A stretch of DNA of 64,000 nt, from NCBI GenBank assembly GCA_029948255.1, contig JALIZF010001674.1, forward strand, positions 62,001-126,000, in the 5' to 3' direction. Both the position numbers and the translations under genes were made by a program. The notes beneath the pieces were generated by a model, which saw only the letters and a program-made list of their open reading frames with translations, was not told where the DNA came from and did not search any database. Positions 1 to 11,094 of this stretch are shown one piece after another (positions within the stretch are counted from its first letter, which is position 1; every line of letters begins with the position of its first letter). This DNA is from Telmatactis stephensoni. Taxonomy: Eukaryota > Cnidaria > Anthozoa > Actiniaria > Isophelliidae.

Positions 1-38
1 TTGATCGTTCTTAAAATACCTCTTGCTATATCATAAAA

Positions 39-226
39 GCAATAGAAAATAGTTTTCTATGACTCTACCAGTGAAATAGAGCACTTGTGATGTTGGGAGA
101 AACACTCGAAAAAGTTTGAAAATCACTCGCCTACGGCTCGTGATTTTCAAACTTTTCTCATGTTTCTCCCAACATCACGCGTGCTCTATTTCACCGGTAG
201 AGTCATAGAAATCTATCTTCTATTGC
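39..226. repeat. Foldback (MITE-like) palindrome
   Basis: Two arms of about 85 bases face each other around a short centre near 133. The outer ends read GCAATAGAA on the left and TTCTATTGC on the right, and the arms share the block GACTCTACC-GTGAAATAGAGCAC. The arms differ at several bases, so this is an aged copy. There is no coding content. It is typical of a non-autonomous foldback element. Confidence 0.75.
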
Positions 227-639
227 TTAATTGTCATGCCAAAAATCTGAGAAGAATATCAACCAACACAGAATATTGCTGTTGATTAAGCTATGATCAG
301 TCTTGAAGGCCAGCTAGGAATGAAGTAATATATTCCTCAGCAGCCTATTAAAAGAGGAATTAAAGTATGGCCTGTGCTGACTCCAAAAATGGCTTTATGT
401 GCAACCCAAAGTCTACCCGGGAAAACAAGATGGCAGCCAAACAGAACACAGACTTGGCCACTGTGATGTGAGAGATTTGACTCACCCATTTATTGGAAAA
501 CTCCATCATGTTTTTTGTGATATTTTTTCACATCTATTGAACTTGCTAAGGACCTTTTGAAAGATAAGACATATCTTTGTGGGACTCTAAAATTGAACTA
601 AACTTGACTTGAATCAAATCATTGGGGAGCTATTTTTGA

Positions 640-1860
640 TAAAAGCCAGCAAGGGTTTCTTTAGCTCTCCACACATTTATATAATCTACTTATAGGAAAC
701 AAAAAATGGTGCAAAAAATCTGAAAATAAGCTGTTTGGCATGACAATGGGGAGCTATGATGAAGCAGAAACTTGTGAGCTGGTCTGTTGTTTCCTCCTCT
801 CTACTCTTTCACAGAAATATGGACATTGTATTGGTCTATATAGAGATGACGATTTAGCAGTTTTTGAAGTCTCCAAAAGAAATTGAAGACATCAAGAAAG
901 ATATCTGCAGCACATTCAGCAAGTACGGCCTACACATAGCCATCAAAGCTAACAAAAAAGTAGTCAACTTTCTCAACGTAATGCTAGACCTTAACTTGAA
1001 CTCCTCTAAACCGTATTCAAAGCTTGGTAACATACCACAATACGTACATAGTAAATCTAATCATCTGCCAAACATAATCATGAATATACAGAAATATTAG
1101 ATGAAACAACGTTTAATGAATCTACTCCTATTCCTCAAGAAGCACTAACAAAAGTGGATATGATTACAAGCTGAGGTACACAAACTAATAATCCTACCAA
1201 CACAAGAAAATGCAACCGTCAATGTAACACAATCTGGTATAATCCTCCATTTAGCAAGAATGTGAAGACTAATATTGGCAAATCATTCCTTAAGAAATTA
1301 GGATTAACACTTGAAAGATGATAACCCGTTGCATAAGATTTTTAACAGAAACATGGTGAAAATAAGCTACTCCTACATGCCAAACGTTAAAAACATAATT
1401 GATAACCACAACAAGCAAATAATCAAGCAGCGTGTTACTGAACAAACTTCAATTATTCCTCCATGCAACTGCAGAAATAAAGCTACTTGTCCACTTGAAG
1501 GGGAATCCTGTACTTCTAATATAATCTATCAAGCAACAGTAACTACCAAAGACAAAACAGAAACATAGGTGGGACTAACTAAAAATGAATTGAAATCACA
1601 ATATAGCAAACATACATCATCGTTCAGAAATGAAAGCAAGAGAAATGCAACAGAACTATCTAAGTACATTGAATTCACTATGAAATGGTCAATTCTGATG
1701 AAAGCAAAAGCCCATCATAATTTAAGCAAACTTTGCAATTTATGTTATTTGCCAACCTAAGATTGCAACATTACACAAATGCAATGAACTTGTATCCATG
1801 TGTAGACACAGACGAAGATACTTACGATTTTATCAAGATAAAATGTCACGAATCTGTAAC
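640..1860 (+). pseudogene. Penelope-like retroelement remnant (reverse transcriptase end plus GIY-YIG endonuclease)
   Basis: This is a decayed 3' half of a Penelope-like element. Near 815-865 one frame reads GLYRDDDLAVF, the YxDD reverse-transcriptase core. A frameshift near 868 leads into 864-1100, which continues the RT (SPKEIEDIKKDICSTF, then YVHSKSNHLPNII). The stretch 1311-1568 carries PLHKIFNRN and the cysteine cluster CNCRNKATCP. It runs into the GIY-YIG endonuclease, where IIYQATVT is the GIY strand and VGLTKNELK the YIG strand. The tyrosine expected just before VGLT is replaced by a TAG stop (1566-1568). The C-terminal tail (TLHKCNELVSMCRH) is still readable to about 1850. Penelope-like elements pair an RT with GIY-YIG. 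The several stops and shifts mean this copy is dead. Confidence 0.7.
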
Positions 1861-2146
1861 CTTATGCTTAGCGTCATTTAAATTTGAAATTGTATTTCAT
1901 GTAAACCTTAAGTGATTTAACACGCTTGGCATAAATGACTCCAAAATCGCTCATCCAAATTACACCATTTTACTCAAACCTTCATATCTTGAACAGTCTT
2001 TCATCGATTGGGACGGAATTTTCGGAGGTGGATTATTATAGGTAGTGTTTTGTTTTGTTTTGCAGGAAGTTACCATAGACGCATTTTGACGTCATAGTGA
2101 ATTGTTACATTTCTAGCGAAAATCTAGATTGACACCAGAGGTTCTG

Positions 2147-2314
2147 AAAGGTGTACAATCTGATAGCAAACAACTTTCCCTAAAATTTGGCGTGATTTTT
2201 ATCTCGATACGACAATTCGTTGCAGAGTGTACAAAGGTGTACAATCTGATAGCAAACAACTTTCCCTAAAATTTGGCGTGATTTTTATCTCGATACGACA
2301 ATTCGTTGCAGAGT
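2147..2314 (+). repeat. Tandem duplication, 86-base unit
   Basis: The block starting AAAGGTGTACAATCTGATAG at 2147 recurs at 2233. The two copies are nearly identical through GTTGCAGAGT, ending at 2228 and 2314. The near identity suggests a recent duplication. No coding content is seen. Confidence 0.8.
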
Positions 2315-2627
2315 TATAACGGATTTTTAATTCACGATGACATCACAAAAATGACGTCACTTATTATCATTAAGAGCTATTAGAAGCGATTGGAAGCAGT
2401 AAGTGTCGTTCCCACGATCAAGTCTAACTATTATAACACGATTCTGCATGACAAAGGTAAAACTTTTTTTCTCTGAGGTTTATTAGGGATATTTTAAATT
2501 ATTGGTGACGTCATTTTGACGTAATGGGATTTTGCTACATATTCTGATTAATAATTTTAATACTTATCTTCAAAATATCGAAAATCTAAAAACATACGAT
2601 TTGAGTGGCTTTGAAGTTCTTTTGATG

Positions 2628-2794
2628 TGGAACGTATCAGAACAAACAGGCTTCAAACAAAAAAGATGAATGAAGAAGTATTTTTTACGAATAGCTGTTA
2701 AAAATTTCGTATATGTTTTTTTAACAGTTATTCGTAAAAATACTTCTTCATTCAACTTTTTTGTTTGAAGCCTGTTTGTTCCAATACGTTCGAG
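2628..2794. repeat. Foldback repeat
   Basis: Inverted arms run from GAACGTAT to ATACGTTC. The inner arms are GAACAAACAGGCTTCAAAC and its complement, closing on a short AT centre near 2705. The arms are about 75 bases and well matched, giving a hairpin-forming MITE-like unit. Confidence 0.75.
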
Positions 2795-4083
2795 AGCGAA
2801 ATCTCGCCTTTTCGAACGAAAACAACAGATTTCAGAGTCTGACCTCTAGCGTACGGTAAGTCTTTGCAAATTTGCAAACTAAAGGCTTTCAGACATGCTA
2901 AAGTAGACAAAGTATCATTCAAAGCAATATGTCTTCACTTATTTGTAGGTAAAGCTGAGTATTCGCAATTGAAAGATGAAAATCAGGTGTACTTACACGC
3001 GAATCGGACGTTCATTTTGACGATTTTTCGCGATTTTCTCAAAAACCTATCGAGGATTTTTTTTCCTTTTTTGATATGTTTTAGTTTTTATAAAAATACG
3101 TCGAAAAAGCAAAAGATTAGGATAGGTCGCGGTGCTAGATTTTAAGTTATAAGGCTTTGAATATAGTTACATGGCGTCCGCCATATTGAAATATTTTAGA
3201 ACACAGGAAGCCCAATCAAATTCTATATCAGCGCGCGCGTACAAAACATGCGCAAACACTATGCGCACAAATGCGCGAGCGCATTACTTTAATGAGTGTG
3301 GTCTTTTTAGACCATACAAAACAATATTGTCGTGAAAATGCACTATATAATACAGTAGTTTGTTGCTTTTTTTATTATTATTTTATACCACTTTGACTAC
3401 CACTGTCATGGAGCACTCTGATTAGTATTTTTGCTGAAATTTTCAAACTATATTTTATGTACTTATATATAAAGTGATACAAATATATCAAATGTGAAAT
3501 ATATATGTGTGAAACAAATACATTACATTAAACAGCTTGGGTTATCCTCTAACATTCTCTCCGCCTTTTTTTCAATTGAATATCCAAGTTCAACTGTGCA
3601 CCAGGATATTTCCCTGGAGTCCTTTCAATGTGAGTCAGTTTAAGTTTTGTCTAAGTTGTTTTATCAAGTAGGACTTGGGCTAGCCATTTTCTATCATTGT
3701 TAATTCATCCTAAAACTCATCAGCAATGTAAAATTCATCAAGTAGGTATACGACTTGTTCTTTCTTTTGCTTATCCCTTTCACCCAAATCTTCATAGTCA
3801 AAAACCAGGGGTTTTTTCCCACTGATATCCTCCTGTTGATGGATTTGATTTTCAGGCCACACATAGTTAATAAAGGCAACTGGTTAGGAAGGCGGGCAAA
3901 CTTCAAAGAGGAGGTTATCGTTCAATTTTATAGAGATCACATGACAAGTACTGTGCACGCACAAATCCAAGATGGTGTCAGATGTCGCTTATAGCTGCCC
4001 CGTCTTGTGAATTTCGAAGCATTTTTATTAAAAGAAAAACAGTTTTTTAATCTTCAAAAAAGTAGATATAAATATAGTTCAAA

Positions 4084-4310
4084 ATGCCTGGTGAGAACTG
4101 TGCTGTGGTTGGATGCGGATCCTGCCAAAGATCCAAGAAAATAGGCATTTGGAAGCTCCCTGCTCCAAGGAATGATGAATACAAAAAGTGGTGAGCAGAC
4201 TGGACCAATGAGCTCACGAAATCACGAGAAGTTGACAAAGATTTCCAGAAATGAATCACTGGCGATAGAGTTTACACATGCAAGAAGTGTTTGTGTCATT
4301 ATCAATGACT
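4084..4310 (+). pseudogene. THAP-type zinc-finger domain remnant
   Basis: From an ATG at 4084 the frame reads [15 protein letters not shown], then [23 protein letters not shown] and RVYTCKKC. This follows the THAP pattern: a first cysteine pair, a W-x-LP core, a tryptophan, then a final cysteine near the expected C-x2-H. Two in-frame TGA stops (after KKW and after DFQK) and loss of the final histidine show that it is broken. THAP domains commonly form the N-terminus of DDE_4-type transposases, and one such transposase body lies at 9876-11094. They could be two halves of one element separated by later insertions. Confidence 0.55.
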
Positions 4311-4541
4311 GACATAAGAATTGTGTTATGTCATTATGATTTCAGTGTGAACATGAAAAGATAACATTAGGTCAACATAACGCCTTGACATAACATAAGG
4401 AAAAAACTGAATTTTCCTTATGTCAAGACGGTGCTGCTTGTCGAGGTTTCAGTCCCCAAAAAAAGTCTTATTTTTGCTGTATTTTAAACATTTTATCACG
4501 GAACACTTTTGTATTTTGCAAAAACTGAAGCAAATATATCT

Positions 4542-4572
<31 letters not shown>

Positions 4573-5159
4573 CAAGCTTATTCCTTCCAGTGAAGGCAGG
4601 GTCACCACAACAGCTTTCACCAATTACTGTGGGCCCTGTAGTGTTATAGGTTCTAACTGGTATCGCATTTTTCCAATACAAGAAAGATAAATTAAGGTGA
4701 CTGGCTACTATTGGAAAAAATAATGAAAAATCGTTTAAACCACAATTTTCTGGAGCGAAATTTAATGCTGATCCCAAAAACGAAAAGAAAAAAGGGGTGT
4801 CCCACGCTCATTTTCGAGATAATCAGCATGAATGGATGCCTATCTCCGAATTCTCTAGGCGAAAATCGCTCAACCGGAAGTGAATAGAAAAGAAATATAC
4901 AATTTACGAAATAATAGTTCTACAACTACTTCAATTGCACAAATATTAGATTATGTTGTATTCTTTGTAATGGTATGGATAATTTTGATGTGACAGCAAA
5001 AAAATACCTCCCTTTTACATATTTTGTTCATCAGGTCTCAACAAAAACTATCGTAAGTTTGGACAAATTTCCCTACAAAAATCCATTTTTCCATAGGCTA
5101 GAATAATGACCTTTTTTTTCAAAATTTGATATAACATAGATTTTCACATGTGTTTCCAA
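4311..5159. other. Intergenic stretch with a TTTA microsatellite
   Basis: A (TTTA)n run sits at about 4541-4572, and a short hairpin around 4393-4430 is built on CTTGACATAACATAAGGAAA. I see no gene. The frames that stay open across 4562-4777 show no recognisable domain. Confidence 0.45.
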
Positions 5160-5163
5160 TTAA

Positions 5164-5507
5164 CCCTTTCGCTCCTACAGCGGCCAAAAGCGGCCGATGA
5201 AAATGGCCGATCGAAAATTCAGCACCCCTCCCCATAGCATTGTTTTATAGTCATTTTGATTTGAAAGCTTTAATTGTTGATGATTAACCAATTAAAAGCC
5301 GCCTTTTGCGCATAAATTATGTGAATAAATTAGCCAGACCACGAGGTTGAATTCGTGAGCTCGTGCACGGACGAAATCCAACGAAAAAAAATGGCAGAGT
5401 CTCAAGGGACGGATAATGATTTGGCTAAGGAATTTGAAGATTCTGATGATGAAAGCAGTTTTTTGGGATTCGATGATGAAGATCAAGGGTGCTTTCCATT
5501 TGTTTAA
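5164..5507 (+). mobile_element. piggyBac-like 5' terminus with start of a coding frame
   Basis: TTAA at 5160-5163 is followed directly by CCCTTTCGCTCC, the layout of a piggyBac end (TTAA target, terminal CCC). After a short leader, an ATG at 5391 opens a 38-residue acidic frame (LAKEFEDSDDESSF) that stops at 5505. Acidic, serine-rich N-termini are usual for piggyBac transposases. No transposase core or right end is seen, so this is at most a truncated element. The call rests on the terminus and N-terminal composition only. Confidence 0.4.
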
Positions 5508-5532
5508 AAAATCGGCAATTCCGGTTGGAAAT

Positions 5533-5647
5533 AAAATGGTATGGTTGTTTTTCCGGAAATTCCAACCGGAATGGCAGGACAACCTTTGTAGGTTGTCTCA
5601 CGGTTCCGATTGGAACGAACCGACTGGAATTTCACGAACCATTTTAC
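5533..5647. repeat. Palindromic segment near the left side of Harbinger element 1
   Basis: Arms of roughly 55 bases, TAAAATGGT...GGACAACC and GGTTGTCT...ACCATTTTA, close on TTTG near 5588. They are imperfect (about 70%) but long. The segment could be a subterminal palindrome of the Harbinger element or a small independent foldback. Confidence 0.5.
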
Positions 5648-5708
5648 AAAATCCGGGATATTTCTCAGTCCCAGTTTTCTCTCCATTGTATTTGCTGAGC
5701 AAACCAAG

Positions 5709-6656
5709 ATGGAGAATGTTCAAGTGTTTTCATGCGACGTTTGTGGAGTTTTTGCTTACACTTTAGAGGGACTGTTAAGTCATAATTGCCAAGATCCTAT
5801 CGGTAGGTATTTTTGAACTTGTGTGACACTTGCATTTATCAATTGTAAGCCAAAAATCACGAATAAAATTCGACTTTGTTGTTCCCGCCAAACGTGTTTC
5901 CCGCCAAATATGCACCCCAAAACATTTCATGCCAAAACATTTAATGTTAAGTTATAAACTTATGTTTCCGGTTATATTTCTTCACATTGTTATTCATTAG
6001 GTACTGCCTTAAGTCTTACCGAAGAAAACTTAGCTTGTACAACTCCTCCAAGTGAAGACTTGGAGAAGTGGGAGGACTGTGATGTTCGTCTCCTCATCAC
6101 TAGCTACACTGATAACAAACATCTTTTTGATGGCAAAGGCAAAATGAAAAAGACAGACGCGTTTTCAAAGATTGCTACCTCCTTCAACTCAAAATCAGAC
6201 AAGAAGGTATCCGGCGATCAATGTCAAAGAAAATGACAGAAGCTTGTATCAAAGTATAAGGAAATGGAAGATCATAATAGTCGAACTGGAAATAACAAAA
6301 AAAATTGGAAATACCTGGATGAAATGAGCGCATGTTTGGCTGGAGATCCTCAAATAAGACCTGGCTTTAGTGTTGATACAAGTGCTGATACTAGCTGCAG
6401 TTCCCCAACCCCTGATGAGGATTATGAAGCGATAGATTCAGGTACAGAAGAGTCAGAGGTCAAGACAGTAAAGCTGCCTTCAAGGAAAAGAAAAAGTCAC
6501 TCATCTGCAGCTGAAATGCTTACTTTTTTGCAGTCATACAGTGAGCGTAGGGAGAAAGCAGAGGCAGAAAAATTGGAACTTTTAAAAACCATGAATGAAG
6601 AGAAAAAAGAATTCTTTTCACAGTTCCTGGACATTTTAAGGAATAAAAGTAACTGA
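5709..6656 (+). pseudogene. Harbinger-associated Myb/SANT-like DNA-binding protein, one nonsense codon
   Basis: The proposed exons are 5709-5802 (MENVQVFSCDVCGVF...LLSHNC, a C-x2-C...H-x2-C finger-like motif, donor GTAGGT) and 6001-6656 (acceptor TTCATTAG). The frame is kept across the junction. Exon 2 holds a Myb/SANT-like domain (WEDCDVRLLITSY...QKLVSKYKEMEDH...NWKYLDEM). It continues into an acidic linker, a basic SRKRKSH patch and a C-terminal helix rich in E and K. The only lesion I see is TGA at 6234-6236, where family members usually have tryptophan (QCQRK-stop-QKLVSKY). Without that stop the chain would be about 249 residues. The partner transposase on the other strand is open. Confidence 0.7.
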
Positions 6657-7568
6657 GTGTGTGTTTAACAAAAGTTCAATCATAGAATACTAGAGTGCAA
6701 GCAATATATCTATGAAATATTAGTAATGCTAAATAGTACTATTTTATACCAATATACTGTTTTACTATTTGTCCAAATTTATTAATTTGTATTTTCACTG
6801 ATATGTTTTTTGCACTCTAGCTGGTGTTTATTTATAAACTGAGGCAAATGCATTTAAACCATGCAATACTTTGCACTAGAGTGATTTCAAAAAACCATTG
6901 CAACATTTTTTTGAAGTCACCCTTTTTAGGACTCACTAGTTAAACATTGAAAAACAATAGCATAAGTTTTCATTACTGCAGAGTACTATTTACGTGGCAC
7001 ACTTTTAGCTCTAAATTATACTATAGTTTTATCCCTATTGTTTTCTTCTGTATAGTTAATGTTATGCAGTATGAATTAGAACAAAATATTACAGCCATTT
7101 AGGATTTCCAAATGTATTACATTTAGCATTTGAGATCCAGTGTTTGGACTTTGAGAATTAATGCAATGAAAATCATGTTTGTACATACATGTTATTTAAA
7201 CTGCTAGTGTACATGCAGCTTTACTGTTAGAAATGCCAATGATTCATCAAAAGAGATTAATATTACAATTCCTTGTTTTTGTGTTATTCAACATGAAAGT
7301 AAAGGCCAAATTTCCTTGAGTAGCCCACCATTTTCCAAAGTCTTTAAGTAATTCAACTTCAATTTTATTACTGTTCTTGTTAGTGATATTAGTCACAATC
7401 TCATAACAAAATATAATGATTGCAAAAAACCCTGTGAAACAAAAACTAATAGCTTAGCATGCAATAGTTCAATACAAAGGAAATAACATCTATTAGAGTC
7501 TATTAGTTGACTATCTCACATGTTTTTTTCAATCACTCTATTTCACAGATTTATTGCAGTCTGTCTAC

Positions 7569-7702
7569 AAATTACATTTATCCCACACCAGAGAAAATAC
7601 AGCCAATCAGAAAGCATGAAAGCCGTTGTACATTCGGCAGTATTCCACTGATCCTTCCCATGACACATTGCGCCAATTGCTGTATTTTCTCTGGTGGGAT
7701 AA
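7569..7702. repeat. Hairpin repeat with CCAGAGAAAATACAGC arms
   Basis: TATCCCACACCAGAGAAAAT at the left pairs with ATTTTCTCTGGTGGGATA at the right. The centre is partly self-complementary, giving a MITE-like foldback of about 130 bases. Confidence 0.7.
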
Positions 7703-7707
7703 AATAG

Positions 7708-7819
7708 TTATACAATGGTTTCTTGTGGCATACTGTGGACATCCCACTCATCACTTTAAAATACAAGTGACTCGTGGGATATTCCATGGTATTCCACTCT
7801 AAACCATTGTATAACTACT
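7708..7819. repeat. Hairpin repeat with AGTTATACAATGGTTT arms
   Basis: AGTTATACAATGGTTT pairs with AAACCATTGTATAACT. Inside, GGACATCCCACTC pairs imperfectly with GAGT-GGAATACC-type sequence. It is a second foldback directly beside the previous one. Confidence 0.7.
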
Positions 7820-8034
7820 ATGTAATAAGGTATTAAATAAATACTACATGTACATACAACATATTTGAAATACATAATTTCATGAACTGTTGAGTTAGAA
7901 TAGCAAAGAAATGTTTAAATTAAAATTACCAAATATTTTGTCATTCCTAGCATGGAATAAAACTAAAAAAGTAGAACTATTGAATACTTTATGGCCTCCT
8001 GAAACCTTTTTGTTTCTCCAAAAAAGTCACAAGA

Positions 8035-9766
8035 TTAAATAAGATTCTTTAGACGATTTCTCTTCATTTCACCTGCAAGCCTGGCATTCCTGTTATTGAC
8101 ATAGCCCAATCCATCTCCATTATTACCCACATTTCCACCATCACCATCACCATCATCAATCATGTATCCAGGGTCAAAGTCATCATTCAAAAGACAAAAG
8201 TTGTGCAGTACACAAGCAGATACAATCAGGCTAACAATTAATTTGATGTTCATATGGTCCAGGTCCTGAAGCCTCCGCCATCTTCCTTTCAGGAGCCTAA
8301 TACACCTCTCAACAGTCTGTCTTAGAGAACTAAGGACAGTATTAAAATGCCTCTCTGATGCACTTAAGTGACCATTGTCTTTAAAAGGTGTCATCAGCCA
8401 ACTAAAATAAAGAATATATATATTTCACCATTGAATTTCATATTTCACTCTACAATTTTCTTTAAGACTCACGGTAGTAAGGGGTAGCCTGAATCACCTA
8501 ACAGGTGAGTATTATGAGGAAACTTGTTCTGAGATTGGTTGTAGATCCCAGAGTTTCTTAAAACTCTGGAATCATGGACAGAACCTGGCCATCCTGCAAC
8601 AACATCAGTAAGAACCATATTCTCATCACAGATAACCTACAAACAATGAATGATTAGTCCAAATGAGTCATGATTGTATACCAATTAAAAGAAACATCCA
8701 CCCCTCTAAAATAGTACTGTCTATTATTGAATACTGTAATATTCACGTTTCAATAGATTGCCACTTCACCATCTAGGGTGAACCATTAAAAAACATGTTA
8801 TTTATAATTAATGTACAATGAAGTTGAACAAAAAAGTAATTGAATGAACTTTTTACCCCCTCTAACCTAACGTGTGTGGAGTTTATCCCTTTTTAGATAA
8901 AGAGATTTGTATGTTAGTTCTACTCAGATTTTGAGTGTGTGGGTGTGAATGGGGGATGGGGTGTAGCAGTGGCAGGGATAGTGGGGTGTGTGTTAATTTC
9001 CAATATATAAAATATTACTCTAACCTGCACTTGAATAGAATGGAATTTCTTTCGGTTTATGTAAGCATCTGCATTATCCAAAGGTGCACGAATGCGAATG
9101 TGCGTCCCATCTATAATGCCCACAACTCCAGGGAATCCCCCTTGCTCGAACACTTGTTTAATTGCATCCATTCTTCTATCTAAAGACAATACAGCAGTTG
9201 ACTAGATGTCCAGCAGTTGTACATGCATCAGCATTAGATGATGTGTATAATTTACTAGGAGCCCATTACTAGTAAAGGCGTTCTTGATTTTACCTACCAT
9301 TTGGCCATTTAATGTAAGCCCTTCTAAGAGTCATCAGTGCCTCAGTTCCTCTATGAAGTACACGAGAAACACTGCTCATTGTTATGTTGAAGCGATCAGC
9401 CACTGAACGGGCACATTCCTGATTGGCCAGGCACCAAACAAACACGAGTACTTGTTTTTCTGGAGGGATTTGTGGTCTTCCTCTCATATTGCCAGTGGGT
9501 ATTTTGCCAGTATTGATAATTTCACAGCAAAGGATCTCCATTGTCCTACGGGTTATCCTAAAGTGATTTTGGAATTCGCTTTGCAAGTATAAGGGAACGA
9601 TTACTTCAAAGAAATCTGTGATTCTTGTGAGATCCCTCCTCATAAAAGTGCAAATAGTAGCCATCATTTCTATGTTATCTTCGCTGTCTAAGAATGCACC
9701 TTCGATTTCTTCTTCAGACGTAATCATCTCGATCATCGGCAAAATCTTTTCGAGGACGTCCGCCAT
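8035..9766 (-). CDS. HARBI1-type PIF/Harbinger transposase (4 exons, open)
   Basis: This is a DDE_Tnp_4 transposase that would cut and integrate the Harbinger element. The exons on the - strand are 9766-9298, 9179-9025, 8636-8473 and 8401-8035. All three junctions are GT-AG and in frame, giving 384 residues. An HTH-like stretch (RSVADRFNITMSSVSRVLHR) lies around residues 120-139. Catalytic positions are the aspartate in GIIDGTHI (about 180), the aspartate in SVHDSRV (about 230) and the glutamate in TVERCIRLLKGRW (about 294); LLGDSGYPLLP supplies the usual extra aspartate. No stop or frameshift was found, so it could still be active. The partner Myb gene carries one stop. A domesticated HARBI1 is less likely because the Myb partner and the repeat context are those of a transposon. 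Confidence 0.85.
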
Positions 9767-9875
9767 TTTGAAGCAAACAGGAATCCCAACACACTGAGCG
9801 GCCCGAAAGGAATCAGGGGAAGGAACGTTGGGCCAAATGGTAAGCTCCCATTCCGTGCGGTTTTTATCTAAAGGA

Positions 9876-11094
9876 AATGGAAGACAAAATAGAAACTTTG
9901 TAGAATGAACTCAAACAAAAAACATTTTGTTTTGATCTGATAAAAGATAACCCTGACCTTATTCGATTTTATACTGGTTTTGCAGATATTCAAAGAATTG
10001 ACATTTTGTATGACTATTTGAACCCTGGAAATCATTGTGAAAACATTACTTTTTACAATAAAGCAAGTGAAAAAGCTGAAGAAGACTATACTGTCTTTCA
10101 AGATCACAACTATGCTAATTTGGACAAACGATCAAGAGGCAAATCACCAAAACTAACACCAAAAAATCAATTTTTGTTGACACTATGAAGGCTGAAACAA
10201 GGATTCCGTGAGAAGCATCTTGCCTTCCTATTTGGAATAAGCCAATCTACAGTGTCAAGGTATTTTCTGACATGGGTGAACTATTGAAATTTTTCTCGTG
10301 ACATCATATCCATTGTTTGCCCCATACTGGCGGGCAAATTTGTGATGAGTATGGTGTCTTATCGAAGAGTTTGGAAATTTAGAAAGTCCATGTTTGTATA
10401 ACCAATTCATTCCTTGTGATTTTTCCACTGTTCCTCAGCTTACATTTGCCCGCCAATATCACATGACTGAAAAACCTCAATATGTATCTAAAATTCGGAT
10501 CTATCTGTATTTGGCCCTCTAAGGCAGAAATAGTCAAAAATATGCCACCAGAATTTAAGAGAAAGTACCCAAAGACTCGTGTTGTGATTGACTGCACAGA
10601 GATACATGCTCAAGTGCTTGACTCCCTTGTTTTACAGAAGATAATGTATTCAGCACAGCACTACCTACAAAGGCTTGGTTGGAATCACTCCAAGTGGTGC
10701 CTTCTCATTTATATCCCAGTTATATCCTGGTGCTACTTCTGACCGAGAGATTGTAATACGAATTGGATTTTTGAATCCAGCTTTATGGGATGCAGGTCAA
10801 GACAGTGTTATGGCTGATCATGGCTTTAGGATCATAGATTTGCTTGAGCCTCTAGGGGTTGAACTGAACATCCCTGCTTTCATTGGTGAAAGGGATCAAC
10901 TGGAAACTGATGAATCCATTGAAATGCAACAAATTGCCAAAGAGAAAATCCATGTTGAGCGTGCAATTAGCAGCGTGAAAAAGTTTCACATATTTGATAG
11001 AATCATACCACTTTCTGTACATGGATCAATCAACCAGATATGGACAGTCTGTTGCCTCCTTAGTAATGCACAAGACCCTTTAATCTCTTCTTAA
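9876..11094 (+). pseudogene. DDE_4-type (IS4EU/ISL2EU-like) transposase, broken
   Basis: After a coiled start (ETL-stop-NELKQKTFCFDLI) the frame reads IRFYTGFADIQ, the conserved lead-in of THAP-DDE_4 transposases. The helix-turn-helix follows (LTPKNQFLLTL..., HLAFLFGISQSTVSRYF, about 10150-10270). The DDE core begins at 10482 (WPSKAEI, YPKTRVVIDCTEI). After a frameshift near 10680 it continues as VGITPSGAFSFISQLYPG, TSDREIV, VMADHGFRI and IHVERAI, ending with QIWTVCCLLSNAQDPL at 11094. The DDE residues are present (D in IDCTEI, D in TSDRE, E in HVERA). Lesions are stops at 10186 and about 10284, an insertion at about 10285-10478 and the frameshift, so the copy is dead. Confidence 0.75.
10324..10459. 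repeat. Small inverted-repeat insertion inside the DDE_4 transposase
   Basis: ATACTGGCGGGCAAAT (10324-10339) is matched by the complement ATTTGCCCGCCAATAT (10444-10459), 15 of 16 bases. The segment falls exactly where the transposase frame is interrupted between VNY and FGSICIWPSK. It therefore looks like a short MITE that landed in the gene. Confidence 0.6.

Larger units (their letters stand above)
1861..4083. other. AT-rich stretch without a recognisable gene
   Basis: No coding exon is recognised here. The stretch holds an 86-base tandem duplication, a foldback, several TGACGTCA-type palindromes (about 2088, 2352, 2508) and a CG-rich patch of GCGC repeats at 3228-3290. Confidence 0.5.
6657..8034. 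other. Shared 3' region between the convergent Harbinger 1 genes
   Basis: This is AT-rich non-coding sequence. It contains two adjacent hairpin repeats (about 7569-7702 and 7708-7819) but no recognisable exon. Confidence 0.5.
5500..9870. mobile_element. PIF/Harbinger transposon 1 (two-gene element, approximate ends)
   Basis: A Myb/SANT-like gene on + (5709-6656) and a HARBI1-type transposase on - (9766-8035) converge on a shared AT-rich 3' region. That is the standard two-gene layout of animal PIF/Harbinger elements, in which the Myb-like protein brings the transposase to the transposon ends. Both genes start within a few hundred bases of the element edges. I could not fix the exact termini. 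Weakly matching inverted sequence (AAAAACCGCACGG on the right and AAAAATCGGCAATTCCGG on the left) suggests ends near 5505 and 9870, and the target-site duplication is not clear. A broken DDE_4 transposase follows on the right. Confidence 0.7.
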
